A DNA stretch of 24,933 bases from a bacterium (GCA_021812825.1 JAKAMO010000033.1:1-24933), one strand, 5' to 3'; shown: positions 1 to 7,376, numbered from the stretch's first letter. Numbers and translations are program-made. Notes: generated by a model not told the origin, from the sequence alone.

Positions 1-362
1 TCGTAATAGCCGGGACCGTGCACCTGTCCGATCAGGGCCACCCGCTGGAACGAGAACTTGCGCACCGAGAGCGTTATAGACGGGCTGGAGACGTACTTGG
101 AGAACTTGGCGGTCAGCACCTTCTGCAGCTCGTCGGTCTTCAGGCCGGCCGCGTCCACGGAGCCCAACAGAGGGATCTCCACGCTGCCGTCGGGCTGCAC
201 CGTAACCTCGCGGGAGAATTCCTGGGCTGGGAAAACGTTGATATTGATCACGTCTCCGGCCGCTATCGGATATTCCTTCTCCGGCGCGGCGGCATCCAGG
301 CAGAACGCCGGCAGCTGACCGGTGAAAAGGATGAACGACATGAGCAGTGAGATCGTCTTCAT
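1..362 (-). CDS. Polysaccharide export protein, Wza/poly-export family (3' end beyond the window)
   Basis: The reading frame opens at an ATG (362-360) and is still open at position 1, so about 120 N-terminal residues are seen. A short Lys-plus-hydrophobic leader (MKTISLLMSFILFTG) looks like a signal peptide. The cysteine that follows (PAFC) does not make a good lipobox. After it comes a poly-export domain: an AAGDVININVF segment, a PDGSVEIPLLGSV segment and a GLKTDELQ segment. The start of an SLBB-type repeat follows (VALIGQVHGPGYY). Known Wza-family proteins form the outer-membrane channel for capsule or exopolysaccharide and act with an inner-membrane tyrosine kinase/co-polymerase. The gene lies 38 bp downstream of three coiled-coil genes on the same strand, so it is probably the fourth cistron. 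No strong Shine-Dalgarno is visible; the upstream stretch is an AT repeat. Confidence 0.85.
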   Translation of the reverse strand, partial: MKTISLLMSFILFTGQLPAFCLDAAAPEKEYPIAAGDVININVFPAQEFSREVTVQPDGSVEIPLLGSVDAAGLKTDELQKVLTAKFSKYVSSPSITLSVRKFSFQRVALIGQVHGPGYY

Positions 363-400
363 AGTGAAATTATATATATATTTCGCCCTTCCGTATCCCG

Positions 401-967
401 CTATCTTCCTGATTCCACTGCCTTGGCGAGGCTCTTCATCAGCACCCTCAGCTCCTCGACCTTCCGCTCCAGCTCGGGGTCGTGCGCCGCGGCCGGATGG
501 GCGCCGGACACGCTCACGGCCCTGTTGCTCAGGGCCTCCACCCGCCTGGAGATGGCGTCGAGCCTGGAGTTCAGGGCGCTTTCGTCCTGCGCCGGGCCAG
601 GCCTGAACAGGCAGACCTTCAGCAGCGACGCGGCGGTCACCAGGGAAAAAATCCCGAAGGACGCGGCGCCCACGGCCACCACGTAGCCCAGGCCCGCCAA
701 TATGCCGCCCAGCGTCGCTATCAGCGAGGCGAGCATGCCGAAAAGAAGTATCTCCTTGTTCTCGCTCCAGCCGCTGGGCAGCGGCCTGCGGTCCGGCTGC
801 TCCGGCGCCCGGTAGGCGCGGCGGAAACCCTCGTAGCGCTGTTCCTGGGGCTGCGGCGCCTTTTCCGGGAAGGCCCTCGAAGCCGGCGCCTGGTGTTCCT
901 CCCTGACAGGGCCGACCTCGCTCTTCAGCCGGTCCAGCAGGTACTTCATATCCTCGGTGTCGCTCAT
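401..967 (-). CDS. Membrane-anchored protein with coiled-coil tail, 188 aa
   Basis: I do not recognise a named family. The start chosen is the ATG at 967-965, which overlaps the TGA of the preceding gene (ATGA). The open frame extends further upstream but only as a shadow of that gene. About 70 hydrophilic, Pro/Glu/Arg-rich residues come first. Two adjacent hydrophobic segments follow at about residues 72-92 and 95-117 (ILLFGMLASLIATLGG and FGIFSLVTAASLLKVCLF). A C-terminal helix with heptad character closes the protein (LNSRLDAISRRVEALSNR and ELERKVEELRVLMKSLAKAV). The likely topology is a helical hairpin in the inner membrane with both ends on the same side. Its place between two coiled-coil genes and a polysaccharide exporter suggests it anchors the coiled-coil partners to the membrane; that is inference. 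Confidence 0.75.
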   Translation of the reverse strand: MSDTEDMKYLLDRLKSEVGPVREEHQAPASRAFPEKAPQPQEQRYEGFRRAYRAPEQPDRRPLPSGWSENKEILLFGMLASLIATLGGILAGLGYVVAVGAASFGIFSLVTAASLLKVCLFRPGPAQDESALNSRLDAISRRVEALSNRAVSVSGAHPAAAHDPELERKVEELRVLMKSLAKAVESGR

Positions 968-1665
968 ACGGCGCCGCCTTTGGCCGTCCGGCCGGCCTCG
1001 CGTTCGGCCAAAGCCTTCTCCCGCGTCTCCAGCCCTTCCCTTATACGGTCGAAGGTGCGGATCAGCTCGGCCTTCCTGGCGTTGAATTCCTCCTCCAGCT
1101 CCCTCTCGCGCACCTTCAGCTGCTTGGCGCGCGCGCCCAACCCGGTCTCCAGCTCCATGGACTTGGCCTCGAGGGCCCGGTTCTTCTCCTCCCATCTGGC
1201 TAGCATGTCCCTTTCCTTCTTGCCCACCTTCTCGTAAAGCTCTTCCATCTTCGCCACGTAGCGGGAGTTAAGCTCCCCTTCCTCCTCGGCGGTCCTGGTC
1301 TTCAGTTCGGCCATCGACCGCTCGCCGGAGGCCAGGTGGACGCGGAGCTCCGTCTGCAGTTTCAAAGCCTCGGACTTCTCCGCCTCGGAACGCGCCAGGG
1401 CGGCTTTCAGGTCCTCTATCTCCTTCTTGAGGCGGGCCTCGCGCTGGTCGAACTTCCCCTGGCGCGCGGCCAGCTGCGACGAGTACTCGTCCTCGTACTG
1501 CTTAAGCACGTTGCCCAAAGTCCTGACCTCCACGCCGAACTCCTCCATCAGCGCGCTCAGGTGTACCGCGCCCGGGCTCTTCTCCTTCCACATCCTGGCG
1601 GCGAGGTCGCGCAGCCTGTCCAGCAGCTCCACGGGCACGCACTGCATCTGGCGTTCTTTTTCCAT
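964..1665 (-). CDS. Coiled-coil protein, 233 aa, unknown function
   Basis: The first ~65 residues (VELLDRLRDLAARMWKEKSP, then LSALMEEFGVEVRTLGNVLK) look like a small globular helical domain. The remaining ~165 residues are almost continuous Glu/Lys/Arg/Ala/Leu heptads typical of a long coiled coil. No ATPase, nucleotide-binding or membrane motif is visible. The ATG at 1665 is preceded by an AGGCGGA ribosome site, and the gene begins 11 bp after the stop of the 1035-aa coiled-coil gene. Its stop overlaps the next start (ATGA), so the three are very likely translationally coupled. The function is unknown; it could be an adaptor or a filament partner of its large neighbour. Confidence 0.8.
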   Translation of the reverse strand: MEKERQMQCVPVELLDRLRDLAARMWKEKSPGAVHLSALMEEFGVEVRTLGNVLKQYEDEYSSQLAARQGKFDQREARLKKEIEDLKAALARSEAEKSEALKLQTELRVHLASGERSMAELKTRTAEEEGELNSRYVAKMEELYEKVGKKERDMLARWEEKNRALEAKSMELETGLGARAKQLKVRERELEEEFNARKAELIRTFDRIREGLETREKALAEREAGRTAKGGAV

Positions 1666-1676
1666 ATTCGTTCCGC

Positions 1677-4600
1677 CTATTTCCTGCTCCTGTATTCCTT
1701 GATCACCATGGCCAGCTCGGACTTCATCCGCTCGAGCTCGGCCACCTTCTCGGAATGCTCGGTCTCGAGGGACAGTTTAAGGTCGTTAAGCTCCTTCTCC
1801 TTGTCGCTGAGCTCCTGCTTCCTGGCGAACAGTTCCTTGTTGAACTCGTTTATGCGCATGTTCAGGCTGGCATGTATGCCGTCGAGCTCCATCTGCCTGG
1901 CGCGGTAGAACCTGTCGCTCTCGGCCAGCAGCTTCTCCTTGGCCGACACCAGTTCCTCGAGCTGCCTGATCCTCTCCTCGCTGCGCGCCTTCTCCTCGGC
2001 CGCGGACCCGCGGAAGCGCGCGTCCTGCTCGGCTATGTTGCGCATCAGCTCGCTGGAAGCTTCCTGGCGGTATTTGAGCATCTCGTTCTCAAGCTCCTGG
2101 ATCTTCAGGTCCGCCTTCTCGATATAGCTGTCGCGGCGGTCGATATCGTCCAGCAGACGCTGCTTCTCTGCGGAGAAGATCTCCTCCAGCTGGCCCATAT
2201 CCCCGCGCGCCTCCTTCTGGGCCTTCGCGGCCTCCTCCTGCGCGCGGCGCAGGCGCTGCGCGTACTCCTCCACGGCCGCGGCCACCGCGTCGGACACCGC
2301 GGAATCCATCTCGCGCACCTGCTCCTTCTGCATCTCGAGCTTCTCGTCGTGGTAGGCCTTCTCGGCCGCCAGCAGGCGCTCCTTCAGCTCCCTGTTGGCG
2401 TTCCTGGCCGCGTCCAGCTCCCCCAGGGCCTTGCTGAGCTTGCCCTCGGAGGCCTCCACCGCGGCGTCCACCGTAGAAGCCACGATGCCCTCCAGCTCCC
2501 TGGCGTACTGCTTCTGCATCTCGAGCTTCTCGGCATGGAAAGCCTTCTCGGCGGCGAGCAGCTTCTCGGAGAGCTCGGCGGACTTGGCGTTCGCGGCGCC
2601 GGCGGCGGCGTTCATCTTCTCCAGCGCGTCCTTCATGGCCGCGTTCTCCTGGGAGAGGCGCGCCATCGTGACCGAGCCTTCCTTCTCCATCGCCGCGCGG
2701 CGCTGCCGGAGGTCCTCCTCCAGCGCGGCCTGCATCGAAGCGTAGGACTTGGCTATCTCCGCCCTCTTGGCCTCAATGGCGTCGGAGTACTCCGCCAGCA
2801 GGCGGGTCTCTATCTCGGCGCTGTTACGGGCGGCGCTGTCCTTAAGTTCCTTTATCTCCCCTTCTTTGGCCACGATGACGGCGGCAAGGTCGATCTTCTC
2901 CGCCTTTACCACCTCGATGGCCTCCACCAGCGACGCCGTCTGCGCGGCGACCGCCTCGCTGACGCGCGCCGGCAGCTCCTTCTCGAAAGCGAACTTCGCG
3001 TCCAGCAGCTCGCGGGTCACGGCCGCCTCGCGGGCGGTCGCCTCCTCGGCGGCCTTGCGCAGCTCGGCGTTCATGCCCACTATCTCGAGCTGGGCCTCGC
3101 GGAACCTGGCGGAGATCTCCTCGAAGGTCCTCTCGAAACGCTCGCGCTCCGACTTCCACACCCCGCGCTCCGTCTCCAGGCGGGACTCGGCGTCCTTCCT
3201 GGCGCCCTCTATCTCGGCCGCGTGCTCCTTCGCGTAGCTTTCCTGCCTGACCTTGTACTCGGCCTCCAGGTCGGCCTCTCGCTTCTCGAAAGCCGCCTCT
3301 TTCCCGCGCTGCACGGCGTCCAGCGCCGCCAGCTTGTCGTTGAAGGCGTTCTTCTCCGCCTCGAAAGCCGCCAGCTTCTCGCGGAAGGAAGCCTCGGAGG
3401 CGCTGATACGCCCGAGCAGCTCCTTCTGCGCGTCCTCGCGGGCCGCGGCCAATGAATTTTCCAGGGAGGATATCCTGTCGGATGCGGTCCCGAGGGCCGC
3501 CTCCAGGCGCTGCCTGTCCTCCCCCATCCTGGACTTCTCAGCGTCCAGAGCGCGGCGCTCGGCGGCCAGGCTGGCCTCGAACTCCTTCTCCAGGTCCTCG
3601 CGGCCGGAGAACGACGCTTTCTGCAGCTCCTCCCGCCTGGCGGCGAAACCCTTCTCCATCGCCTCCTCGCGCTCCTTCAGCGCGGCCTCCATGGCCGCGG
3701 CACGGCGCTCGAAATCGGCCTTGACCCGGCCGCGCTCCTCCTCCCAGGCCGCCGCGCGCTTCTCCAGCGCCGCGGTCAGCTCGCGGACATGATCTTCCTT
3801 CGCGGCCTTCTCCGCCTCCAGCTCGGTCAGCCTGGCCCTGAAGGCGGCCTCCTTCCCGGAGATGAGGTTCAGCAGTTCGGAATGATGGGCCTCCTGCTGG
3901 GAGGCCAGGGAATTCTCCAGTTCCTTGATGCGGGCCTGGGAGACCAGGAACTGGTCCTCGCGCACGCGCTGCTCCTCGAGCAGCCTGGCGCGCTCGGCCT
4001 GCCAGGACGCTTCCAGGGAGGTGATCTGCGCCGCGTGGTCGGAATCCATCGCGCGCAGCTTCTCCTCGAGGTCGGCCTTGAGCAGATTGGAAAGCTTCCG
4101 GTAGTTGTCCTCGTTCTCGCGCTTTTTGGACAGGTACTCGGCCTCCAGCTCGCGGCGGCGGGTCTCGACCTTCTCGCCGGACTCGCGCACGCTGCTCTCC
4201 AGGAAGGCGATCCTCCCGGAAAGCTCACCCTCCTTGTGGCGGAACGAGGCCTGCAGCTCCGTCAGGCGGCCCTGGTGCTCGGCCTCGAGCTCCGAGCGCA
4301 GCGAATCGTACTTTTTCTGGGCTTCGGCCAGGCGGCCGGCGTACTGGCTCTCGACCTCGAGCAGGCGGGCGTTCCACCGCTCTATGATCGAGCGCTGGTT
4401 GCGGTCCAGCTCGGCGAACTTGTCCTCGTACTCGGTCTCCAGGCTCCTGCGCAGCGAATCCAGCTTGGCCTCTTTCTTGAGCAGCTGCTGTATGTCCAGC
4501 TTGCCCTCGCCCAAGAGCGACATCGTGGCCTCGAGCTTGGTGTAGAAATCCTCTTTCTCCTCCAGCGTCTTCGAGCGGGAGGAATAGACGTCCTGCAGGG

Positions 4601-4784
4601 AGGCTTCCTTGGCCTGCAGCTTCTTGGCGGTCTCCTCCGCCAGGGCCAGGCCTTTCTTCAGGTCGGCCTTCTCCTTCTCGATGTTGTTGAGACGCTCCAG
4701 GGCCCAGCGCAGCGTCATGCGGGCCGTATCCAGGCTCGTCACGTCGTTCACCAGCTGTTCCAGTTCGCCGTATTCGTTCGCCAT
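1677..4784 (-). CDS. Giant coiled-coil protein, 1035 aa, unknown function
   Basis: The start is the ATG at 4784-4782 (MANEYGELEQLV), preceded by an AAGGAAA ribosome site. The frame is open another 164 codons upstream, but that part runs through the divergent intergenic region and is not credible coding sequence. Residues 1 to about 30 are non-repetitive. From there to the end the protein is nearly unbroken coiled coil rich in E, K, A, R and L, with few Gly or Pro. No Walker A/B or hinge is seen, so this is not an SMC/RecN ATPase, and there is no signal peptide or membrane span. Internal duplications are visible, including two LLAAEKA-EKLEMQK blocks 62 residues apart. A rod of this length could exceed 100 nm, suggesting a scaffold or cytoskeletal role. 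It is the first gene of an operon ending in a polysaccharide exporter; any link to envelope organisation, polarity or motility is inference. Confidence 0.85.
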   Translation of the reverse strand: MANEYGELEQLVNDVTSLDTARMTLRWALERLNNIEKEKADLKKGLALAEETAKKLQAKEASLQDVYSSRSKTLEEKEDFYTKLEATMSLLGEGKLDIQQLLKKEAKLDSLRRSLETEYEDKFAELDRNQRSIIERWNARLLEVESQYAGRLAEAQKKYDSLRSELEAEHQGRLTELQASFRHKEGELSGRIAFLESSVRESGEKVETRRRELEAEYLSKKRENEDNYRKLSNLLKADLEEKLRAMDSDHAAQITSLEASWQAERARLLEEQRVREDQFLVSQARIKELENSLASQQEAHHSELLNLISGKEAAFRARLTELEAEKAAKEDHVRELTAALEKRAAAWEEERGRVKADFERRAAAMEAALKEREEAMEKGFAARREELQKASFSGREDLEKEFEASLAAERRALDAEKSRMGEDRQRLEAALGTASDRISSLENSLAAAREDAQKELLGRISASEASFREKLAAFEAEKNAFNDKLAALDAVQRGKEAAFEKREADLEAEYKVRQESYAKEHAAEIEGARKDAESRLETERGVWKSERERFERTFEEISARFREAQLEIVGMNAELRKAAEEATAREAAVTRELLDAKFAFEKELPARVSEAVAAQTASLVEAIEVVKAEKIDLAAVIVAKEGEIKELKDSAARNSAEIETRLLAEYSDAIEAKRAEIAKSYASMQAALEEDLRQRRAAMEKEGSVTMARLSQENAAMKDALEKMNAAAGAANAKSAELSEKLLAAEKAFHAEKLEMQKQYARELEGIVASTVDAAVEASEGKLSKALGELDAARNANRELKERLLAAEKAYHDEKLEMQKEQVREMDSAVSDAVAAAVEEYAQRLRRAQEEAAKAQKEARGDMGQLEEIFSAEKQRLLDDIDRRDSYIEKADLKIQELENEMLKYRQEASSELMRNIAEQDARFRGSAAEEKARSEERIRQLEELVSAKEKLLAESDRFYRARQMELDGIHASLNMRINEFNKELFARKQELSDKEKELNDLKLSLETEHSEKVAELERMKSELAMVIKEYRSRK
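2251..2578 (-). repeat. 62-codon internal tandem duplication in the coiled-coil gene
   Basis: Two blocks of the 1035-aa protein align without gaps: one contains LLAAEKAFHAEKLEMQKQ and the next LLAAEKAYHDEKLEMQKE. Both are followed by a similar Val/Ala-rich helix (TVDAAVEASEGKL and AVAAAVEEYAQRL). At the DNA level a 22-base identical stretch lies at 2325-2346 and again at 2511-2532, exactly 186 bases (62 codons) apart. This points to growth of the rod by tandem duplication and not simply to biased composition. Confidence 0.65.
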
Positions 4785-4802
4785 AATTTTCCTTGTACCG
4801 AA

Positions 4803-4832
4803 GGGAAGCGCCGCCTGCGCGGCGGGCTTCCC
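4803..4832 (-). promoter_or_regulatory. Hairpin in the leader of the coiled-coil operon
   Basis: A 7-bp outer stem (GGGAAGC at 4803-4809 with GCTTCCC at 4826-4832) encloses a GC-rich inner stem. It lies about 20 bases upstream of the start codon and just above the AAGGAAA ribosome site of the 1035-aa gene. The hairpin would form in the mRNA leader and could affect translation or message stability. The divergent spacer (4785-4952) also holds AT-rich patches that may contain promoters for both directions, but I could not assign clear -35/-10 pairs. Confidence 0.4.
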
Positions 4833-4952
4833 GGACTCTATAACAAGTCTAATATACGGCGGCCCCCAAGGCAATAAAAGGAATGTTAAATGATTATTAA
4901 CAGAATATTGCGGGCCGGCCCGGCGCCCGGGCCAATTTTGTAGAATTAAAGC

Positions 4953-5384
4953 ATGCGGCTGCGCAAACGATACTTCTGGCCGGTTTTTCTGACAGCGGCG
5001 GTCCTGCTCGGGTGGAAATTCGGCTACCAGTCGGCCCTGAAGTACTTTTTCCGGGTCTCGGGCACGGTAACCGTATCCGAAGGGCTGCTGCCAGGCCTGC
5101 CGGGGGCCAACAGCATGCTGTTCATAGTGGCCAGGAACGAAGGCGGGGTGCCGGTGGCCGTCAGGAAGGTCATCAACCCGGTCTTCCCGTACGAGTTCGA
5201 GCTGACCAGCTCCAGCCTGATAATGCCGGATCTCCTGACCAGGAGGCTGTACCTGGAAGCGGCCCTGAACACCCACGGCCGCCTCGAGGACCCCAAAAAG
5301 GGCGACCTGAAAGGCGCCCGCAGCGAAAACTCCTATTTTATCAGCAAGGGACAGGACATAGTCCTGGACGGTCGCCAGGACTAG
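4953..5384 (+). CDS. Membrane-anchored protein with CcmI/CycH C-terminal-like domain, 143 aa
   Basis: This is the only protein gene on the plus strand. The N-terminus (MRLRKRYFWPVFLTAAVLLGW) is a basic signal anchor, so the rest is probably periplasmic. Residues ~35-140 match from memory the beta-rich C-terminal domain of cytochrome c biogenesis factor CcmI/CycH: an SGTVTVSEGL opening, a hydrophobic strand ending in AR (LFIVARNEGG), a GVPVAVRKV motif, and a GDLKGARSEN motif near the end. In CcmI this domain binds apocytochrome c and normally follows a membrane domain and TPRs. Here it stands alone without other ccm genes in view, so a cytochrome role is uncertain. The gene is divergent from the coiled-coil operon and convergent with the small ORF ending 21 bp away. 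No strong Shine-Dalgarno is visible. Confidence 0.7.
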   Translation: MRLRKRYFWPVFLTAAVLLGWKFGYQSALKYFFRVSGTVTVSEGLLPGLPGANSMLFIVARNEGGVPVAVRKVINPVFPYEFELTSSSLIMPDLLTRRLYLEAALNTHGRLEDPKKGDLKGARSENSYFISKGQDIVLDGRQD

Positions 5385-5405
5385 TCCCGGCAGCGGGGCC
5401 GGCGG

Positions 5406-5573
5406 CTATCTTTTTATCCGCGGCCTGCTGTTGGAAATGGAGAACAGCCAGACCAGCTTGTCCGTGGATCTCACCAGGCTGTCCCAGTTCTTCTCCAGCT
5501 TCGGCAGCTTCCTGTCCGGCTTCAGCGTCTTGACGTCCTGCTCGTATCTCTTGCCTATTTCTTCCCAGGTCAT
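5406..5573 (-). CDS. Small hypothetical protein, 55 aa
   Basis: No family is recognised. The frame can be extended upstream to a GTG at 5651, giving 81 aa, but a good -10 box (TATAAT, 5643-5648) sits on that GTG, so transcription would begin downstream of it. I therefore prefer the ATG at 5573 (MTWEEIGKRYEQDV). Directly before this ATG is a run of nine G (5575-5583) that could serve as a crude ribosome site. The product is basic and soluble-looking (KLPKLEKNWDSLVRSTDKLVWLF), with no signal peptide. It could be a small regulatory or structural protein, or a spurious frame; the promoter supports a real transcript. Confidence 0.45.
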   Translation of the reverse strand: MTWEEIGKRYEQDVKTLKPDRKLPKLEKNWDSLVRSTDKLVWLFSISNSRPRIKR

Positions 5574-5642
5574 ACCCCCCCCCTGACTCTTAACCGCGTC
5601 CTCCGCAGCCCCCCTAAGGCCGGCAGGGACAACCGCTGAAAT

Positions 5643-5670
5643 ATTATACACCGTTGGCGGCTGAAACCAA
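5643..5670 (-). promoter_or_regulatory. Sigma70-type promoter of the 55-aa gene
   Basis: On the minus strand a TTGGTT -35 (5665-5670) is followed after 16 bp by a perfect TATAAT -10 (5643-5648). Transcription would start near 5636, about 60 bases ahead of the ATG at 5573. This decides against the upstream GTG start. Confidence 0.5.
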
Positions 5671-5737
5671 GGGCAATCGGGACAGGGCAGGGCTGGGCCT
5701 TTAGGCCCATGCGCGCCCTTCCGCTATTCTTTCCGGT

Positions 5738-5968
5738 CTACCAGCCTCTTATCCGGGCCAGGCCCATGTAGACGAGCAGGCCGCCGATGAGCACCAGCAG
5801 GAACCCCCAGTTCTTCCGGTGCAGCGCCACGTAGGAGTCGTTCAGGAAGGTCTCTTTTATCAGGCGGTTGATGCGCTCTATGGCTTCCGGCTTGTATATA
5901 TAGCCCAGCCCGAGCAGCACGAACAGCAGCCCGAAAAAGAGCTTAAGGTACGGATTTATCGCCGTCAT
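5738..5968 (-). CDS. Small two-span membrane protein, 76 aa
   Basis: The protein has two clear hydrophobic helices, at about residues 8-26 (LKLFFGLLFVLLGLGYIY) and 54-72 (WGFLLVLIGGLLVYMGLA). A charged amphipathic stretch lies between them (EAIERINRLIKETFL). I recognise no named family. The start at 5968 lies inside the 3' end of pth (26-bp overlap), so the two are probably translated from one message. A short perfect hairpin at 5694-5709 lies 29 bp past the stop but has no T-run, so it is a weak terminator candidate at best. Confidence 0.65.
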   Translation of the reverse strand: MTAINPYLKLFFGLLFVLLGLGYIYKPEAIERINRLIKETFLNDSYVALHRKNWGFLLVLIGGLLVYMGLARIRGW

Positions 5969-6542
5969 AATTGTACCGGTTCATCGCGGTCTCTACGCCT
6001 TCCCTGAAGGCCGCCTCGAGGGCGTCGCAGGCGCGGGACAGGAAGTCCGGCAGCTGCGCCGCTTCCTCCTTGGTGAACCGTGAAAGAACGAAATCCTTCC
6101 CCTCGATATGCGCGGGCCGCGGGCCTATGCCCATGCGCAGGCGCGGGCAGGAAGGGCCCACCGCCGAGATCACCGAAGCCATGCCGTTGTGGGAGCCGGC
6201 CGAGCCGTCCTTGCGCAGGCGCAGCCTGCCGAAAGGCAGGGCCAGGTCGTCGTAGGCGGTAAGCACCCGGGAAGGCGGCACCTTGTAGAAGCCGCCCAGG
6301 CTCTGCACGGCCTGGCCGGACAGGTTCATGAATGTCTGGGGCTTGAGCAGGAAGGCGCGCTCCCCGCCGTTGTCGAACTCCGCGTAGAGGCCGACGCCCT
6401 TCCAGTCGCGCCAGCGCGCGCCCGGTGCGAGGCGGGAAGCGGCCAGGTCGGCCAGCATGAAGCCGATATTGTGCCTGGTCCTCTCGTATTCCGCCCCCGG
6501 GTTGCCCAGCAGGGCGGCGAGCTGCACGCGGTCCTTCCCCAA
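5943..6542 (-). CDS. pth: Peptidyl-tRNA hydrolase
   Basis: Pth cleaves the ester bond of peptidyl-tRNAs released by stalled ribosomes, recycling tRNA in the cytoplasm. The 199-aa length is usual. The conserved residues are present: Asn14 in LLGNPGAEY, catalytic His24 in RHNIGF, Asn73 in PQTFMNLSG, Asp98 in YDDLALP, and His118/Asn119 in GSHNGM. The start is a TTG (6542-6540); no closer ATG would keep the N-terminal GNPG motif. A strong GGAGGT ribosome site five bases upstream supports it. The gene follows rplY as in many bacteria, but an intrinsic terminator lies between the two, so expression probably depends on read-through or a local promoter. The small membrane gene downstream overlaps its end. 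Confidence 0.96.
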   Translation of the reverse strand: MGKDRVQLAALLGNPGAEYERTRHNIGFMLADLAASRLAPGARWRDWKGVGLYAEFDNGGERAFLLKPQTFMNLSGQAVQSLGGFYKVPPSRVLTAYDDLALPFGRLRLRKDGSAGSHNGMASVISAVGPSCPRLRMGIGPRPAHIEGKDFVLSRFTKEEAAQLPDFLSRACDALEAAFREGVETAMNRYNYDGDKSVP

Positions 6543-6558
6543 GACTTACCTCCCCTCC

Positions 6559-6607
6559 AAAAAACGGGGAGCAGAAGCCGAACGTGTATAGTCCAACTTC
6601 TGCTCCC
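6559..6607 (-). terminator. Intrinsic terminator between rplY and pth
   Basis: An 11-bp perfect stem (GGGAGCAGAAG at 6567-6577 with its complement at 6597-6607) is followed on the minus strand by six T (6559-6564). It lies just past the rplY stop and immediately before the ribosome site of pth. It should end most transcripts of the glmU-prs-rplY operon and attenuate pth. Confidence 0.85.
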
Positions 6608-6623
6608 GTGTAAGCCCGCCCTG

Positions 6624-7376
6624 TTACTTCTTGGCGGGGGCAGCTCCGGCTGCGGGCTTCGCGCCGGCGGCAGGGGCCGCACCGGCGGCAGGCTTCGCGC
6701 CGGGCGCCGGTTTCGCGCCGGCGGCAGGAGCGGCGCCCTCGGCGCCCTCCTCCTTCTTGCCCTTGGTAGCCGCCAGCTCCGGCTCAGCGGGGGCTGCTCC
6801 GGCTGCGGGCGTCTCCACCTTCTCTTCCTTCGGAGCGGTCACGCTGACCACGATCTGCTCGGGGTTGTCGAGCAGCTCGAACTTGCCGAGCTTGACGTCC
6901 TTGACGCGCAGCGCGTGGTTGATATGGAGTTCCGTGATGTCCACGACGATCTCGTGCGGGATCTCGGTAGGCAGACAGGAAACGTTCAGCTCGCGCATCG
7001 TGTGTTCCACGAGGCCGCTCTGCTGCTTCACGCCGTAGCACTCGCCCACCAGCTTCACGTGCACCTTGACCTCGATCTTCTCGGTCAGAGAGATGCGCTT
7101 GAAGTCGAAGTGCCTGTACTTGTCGGTCACCGGGTGGCGCTGTATGGCCTTTATTATGACCACGTCCTCGCCGCCGGGATAGCCGAGGGTGATGATGGCG
7201 TTCGGGTCGGCCTTGATGACGGCGGCGATGGCCTTCTCGTCCACGGTGATGCTCACCGGCTTCTTGTCGAGGCCGTATATGACGGCGGGGATGCGGCCGG
7301 ACGCCCTGTAGGCGCTCAGTTTGCCGCGCTGCCCGGCGTTCTCGCGGGCTTCGGCTGACATTTTCGTCTGTTTCAT
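6624..7376 (-). CDS. rplY: 50S ribosomal protein L25/general stress protein Ctc with long Ala-Pro tail
   Basis: L25 binds 5S rRNA in the large ribosomal subunit. The long (TL5/Ctc) form is shown by an N-terminal L25 domain (RASGRIPAVIYGLDKKPVSI, residues ~26-45; HFDFKRISLTEKIEVKV, ~89-105). A beta-barrel domain follows (GLVEHTMRELNVSCLPTEIP, then DITELHINHALRVKDV). The protein is 250 aa because a ~60-residue tail of Ala, Pro, Gly and Lys follows the folded part; such tails occur in several phyla. The ATG at 7376 has an AAGGAG ribosome site. It lies 131 bp after prs in the glmU-prs-rplY order and ends at an intrinsic terminator. Confidence 0.95.
   Translation of the reverse strand: MKQTKMSAEARENAGQRGKLSAYRASGRIPAVIYGLDKKPVSITVDEKAIAAVIKADPNAIITLGYPGGEDVVIIKAIQRHPVTDKYRHFDFKRISLTEKIEVKVHVKLVGECYGVKQQSGLVEHTMRELNVSCLPTEIPHEIVVDITELHINHALRVKDVKLGKFELLDNPEQIVVSVTAPKEEKVETPAAGAAPAEPELAATKGKKEEGAEGAAPAAGAKPAPGAKPAAGAAPAAGAKPAAGAAPAKK
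6627..6735 (-). repeat. Low-complexity repeat coding for the L25 tail
   Basis: Near-identical short units encode alternating GAKPAAGAAPA-like segments (about three rounds). The repeats could expand or contract by slippage or unequal exchange, so tail length may vary between strains. Confidence 0.7.

Noticed and set aside
1755..3455. Long plus-strand open frame opposite the coiled-coil gene
   Set aside because: It is a shadow of the Glu/Lys/Ala/Leu-rich minus-strand frame; its translation is a Leu/Gly/Arg-rich mixture with no domain, and the minus frame has a ribosome site and heptads.
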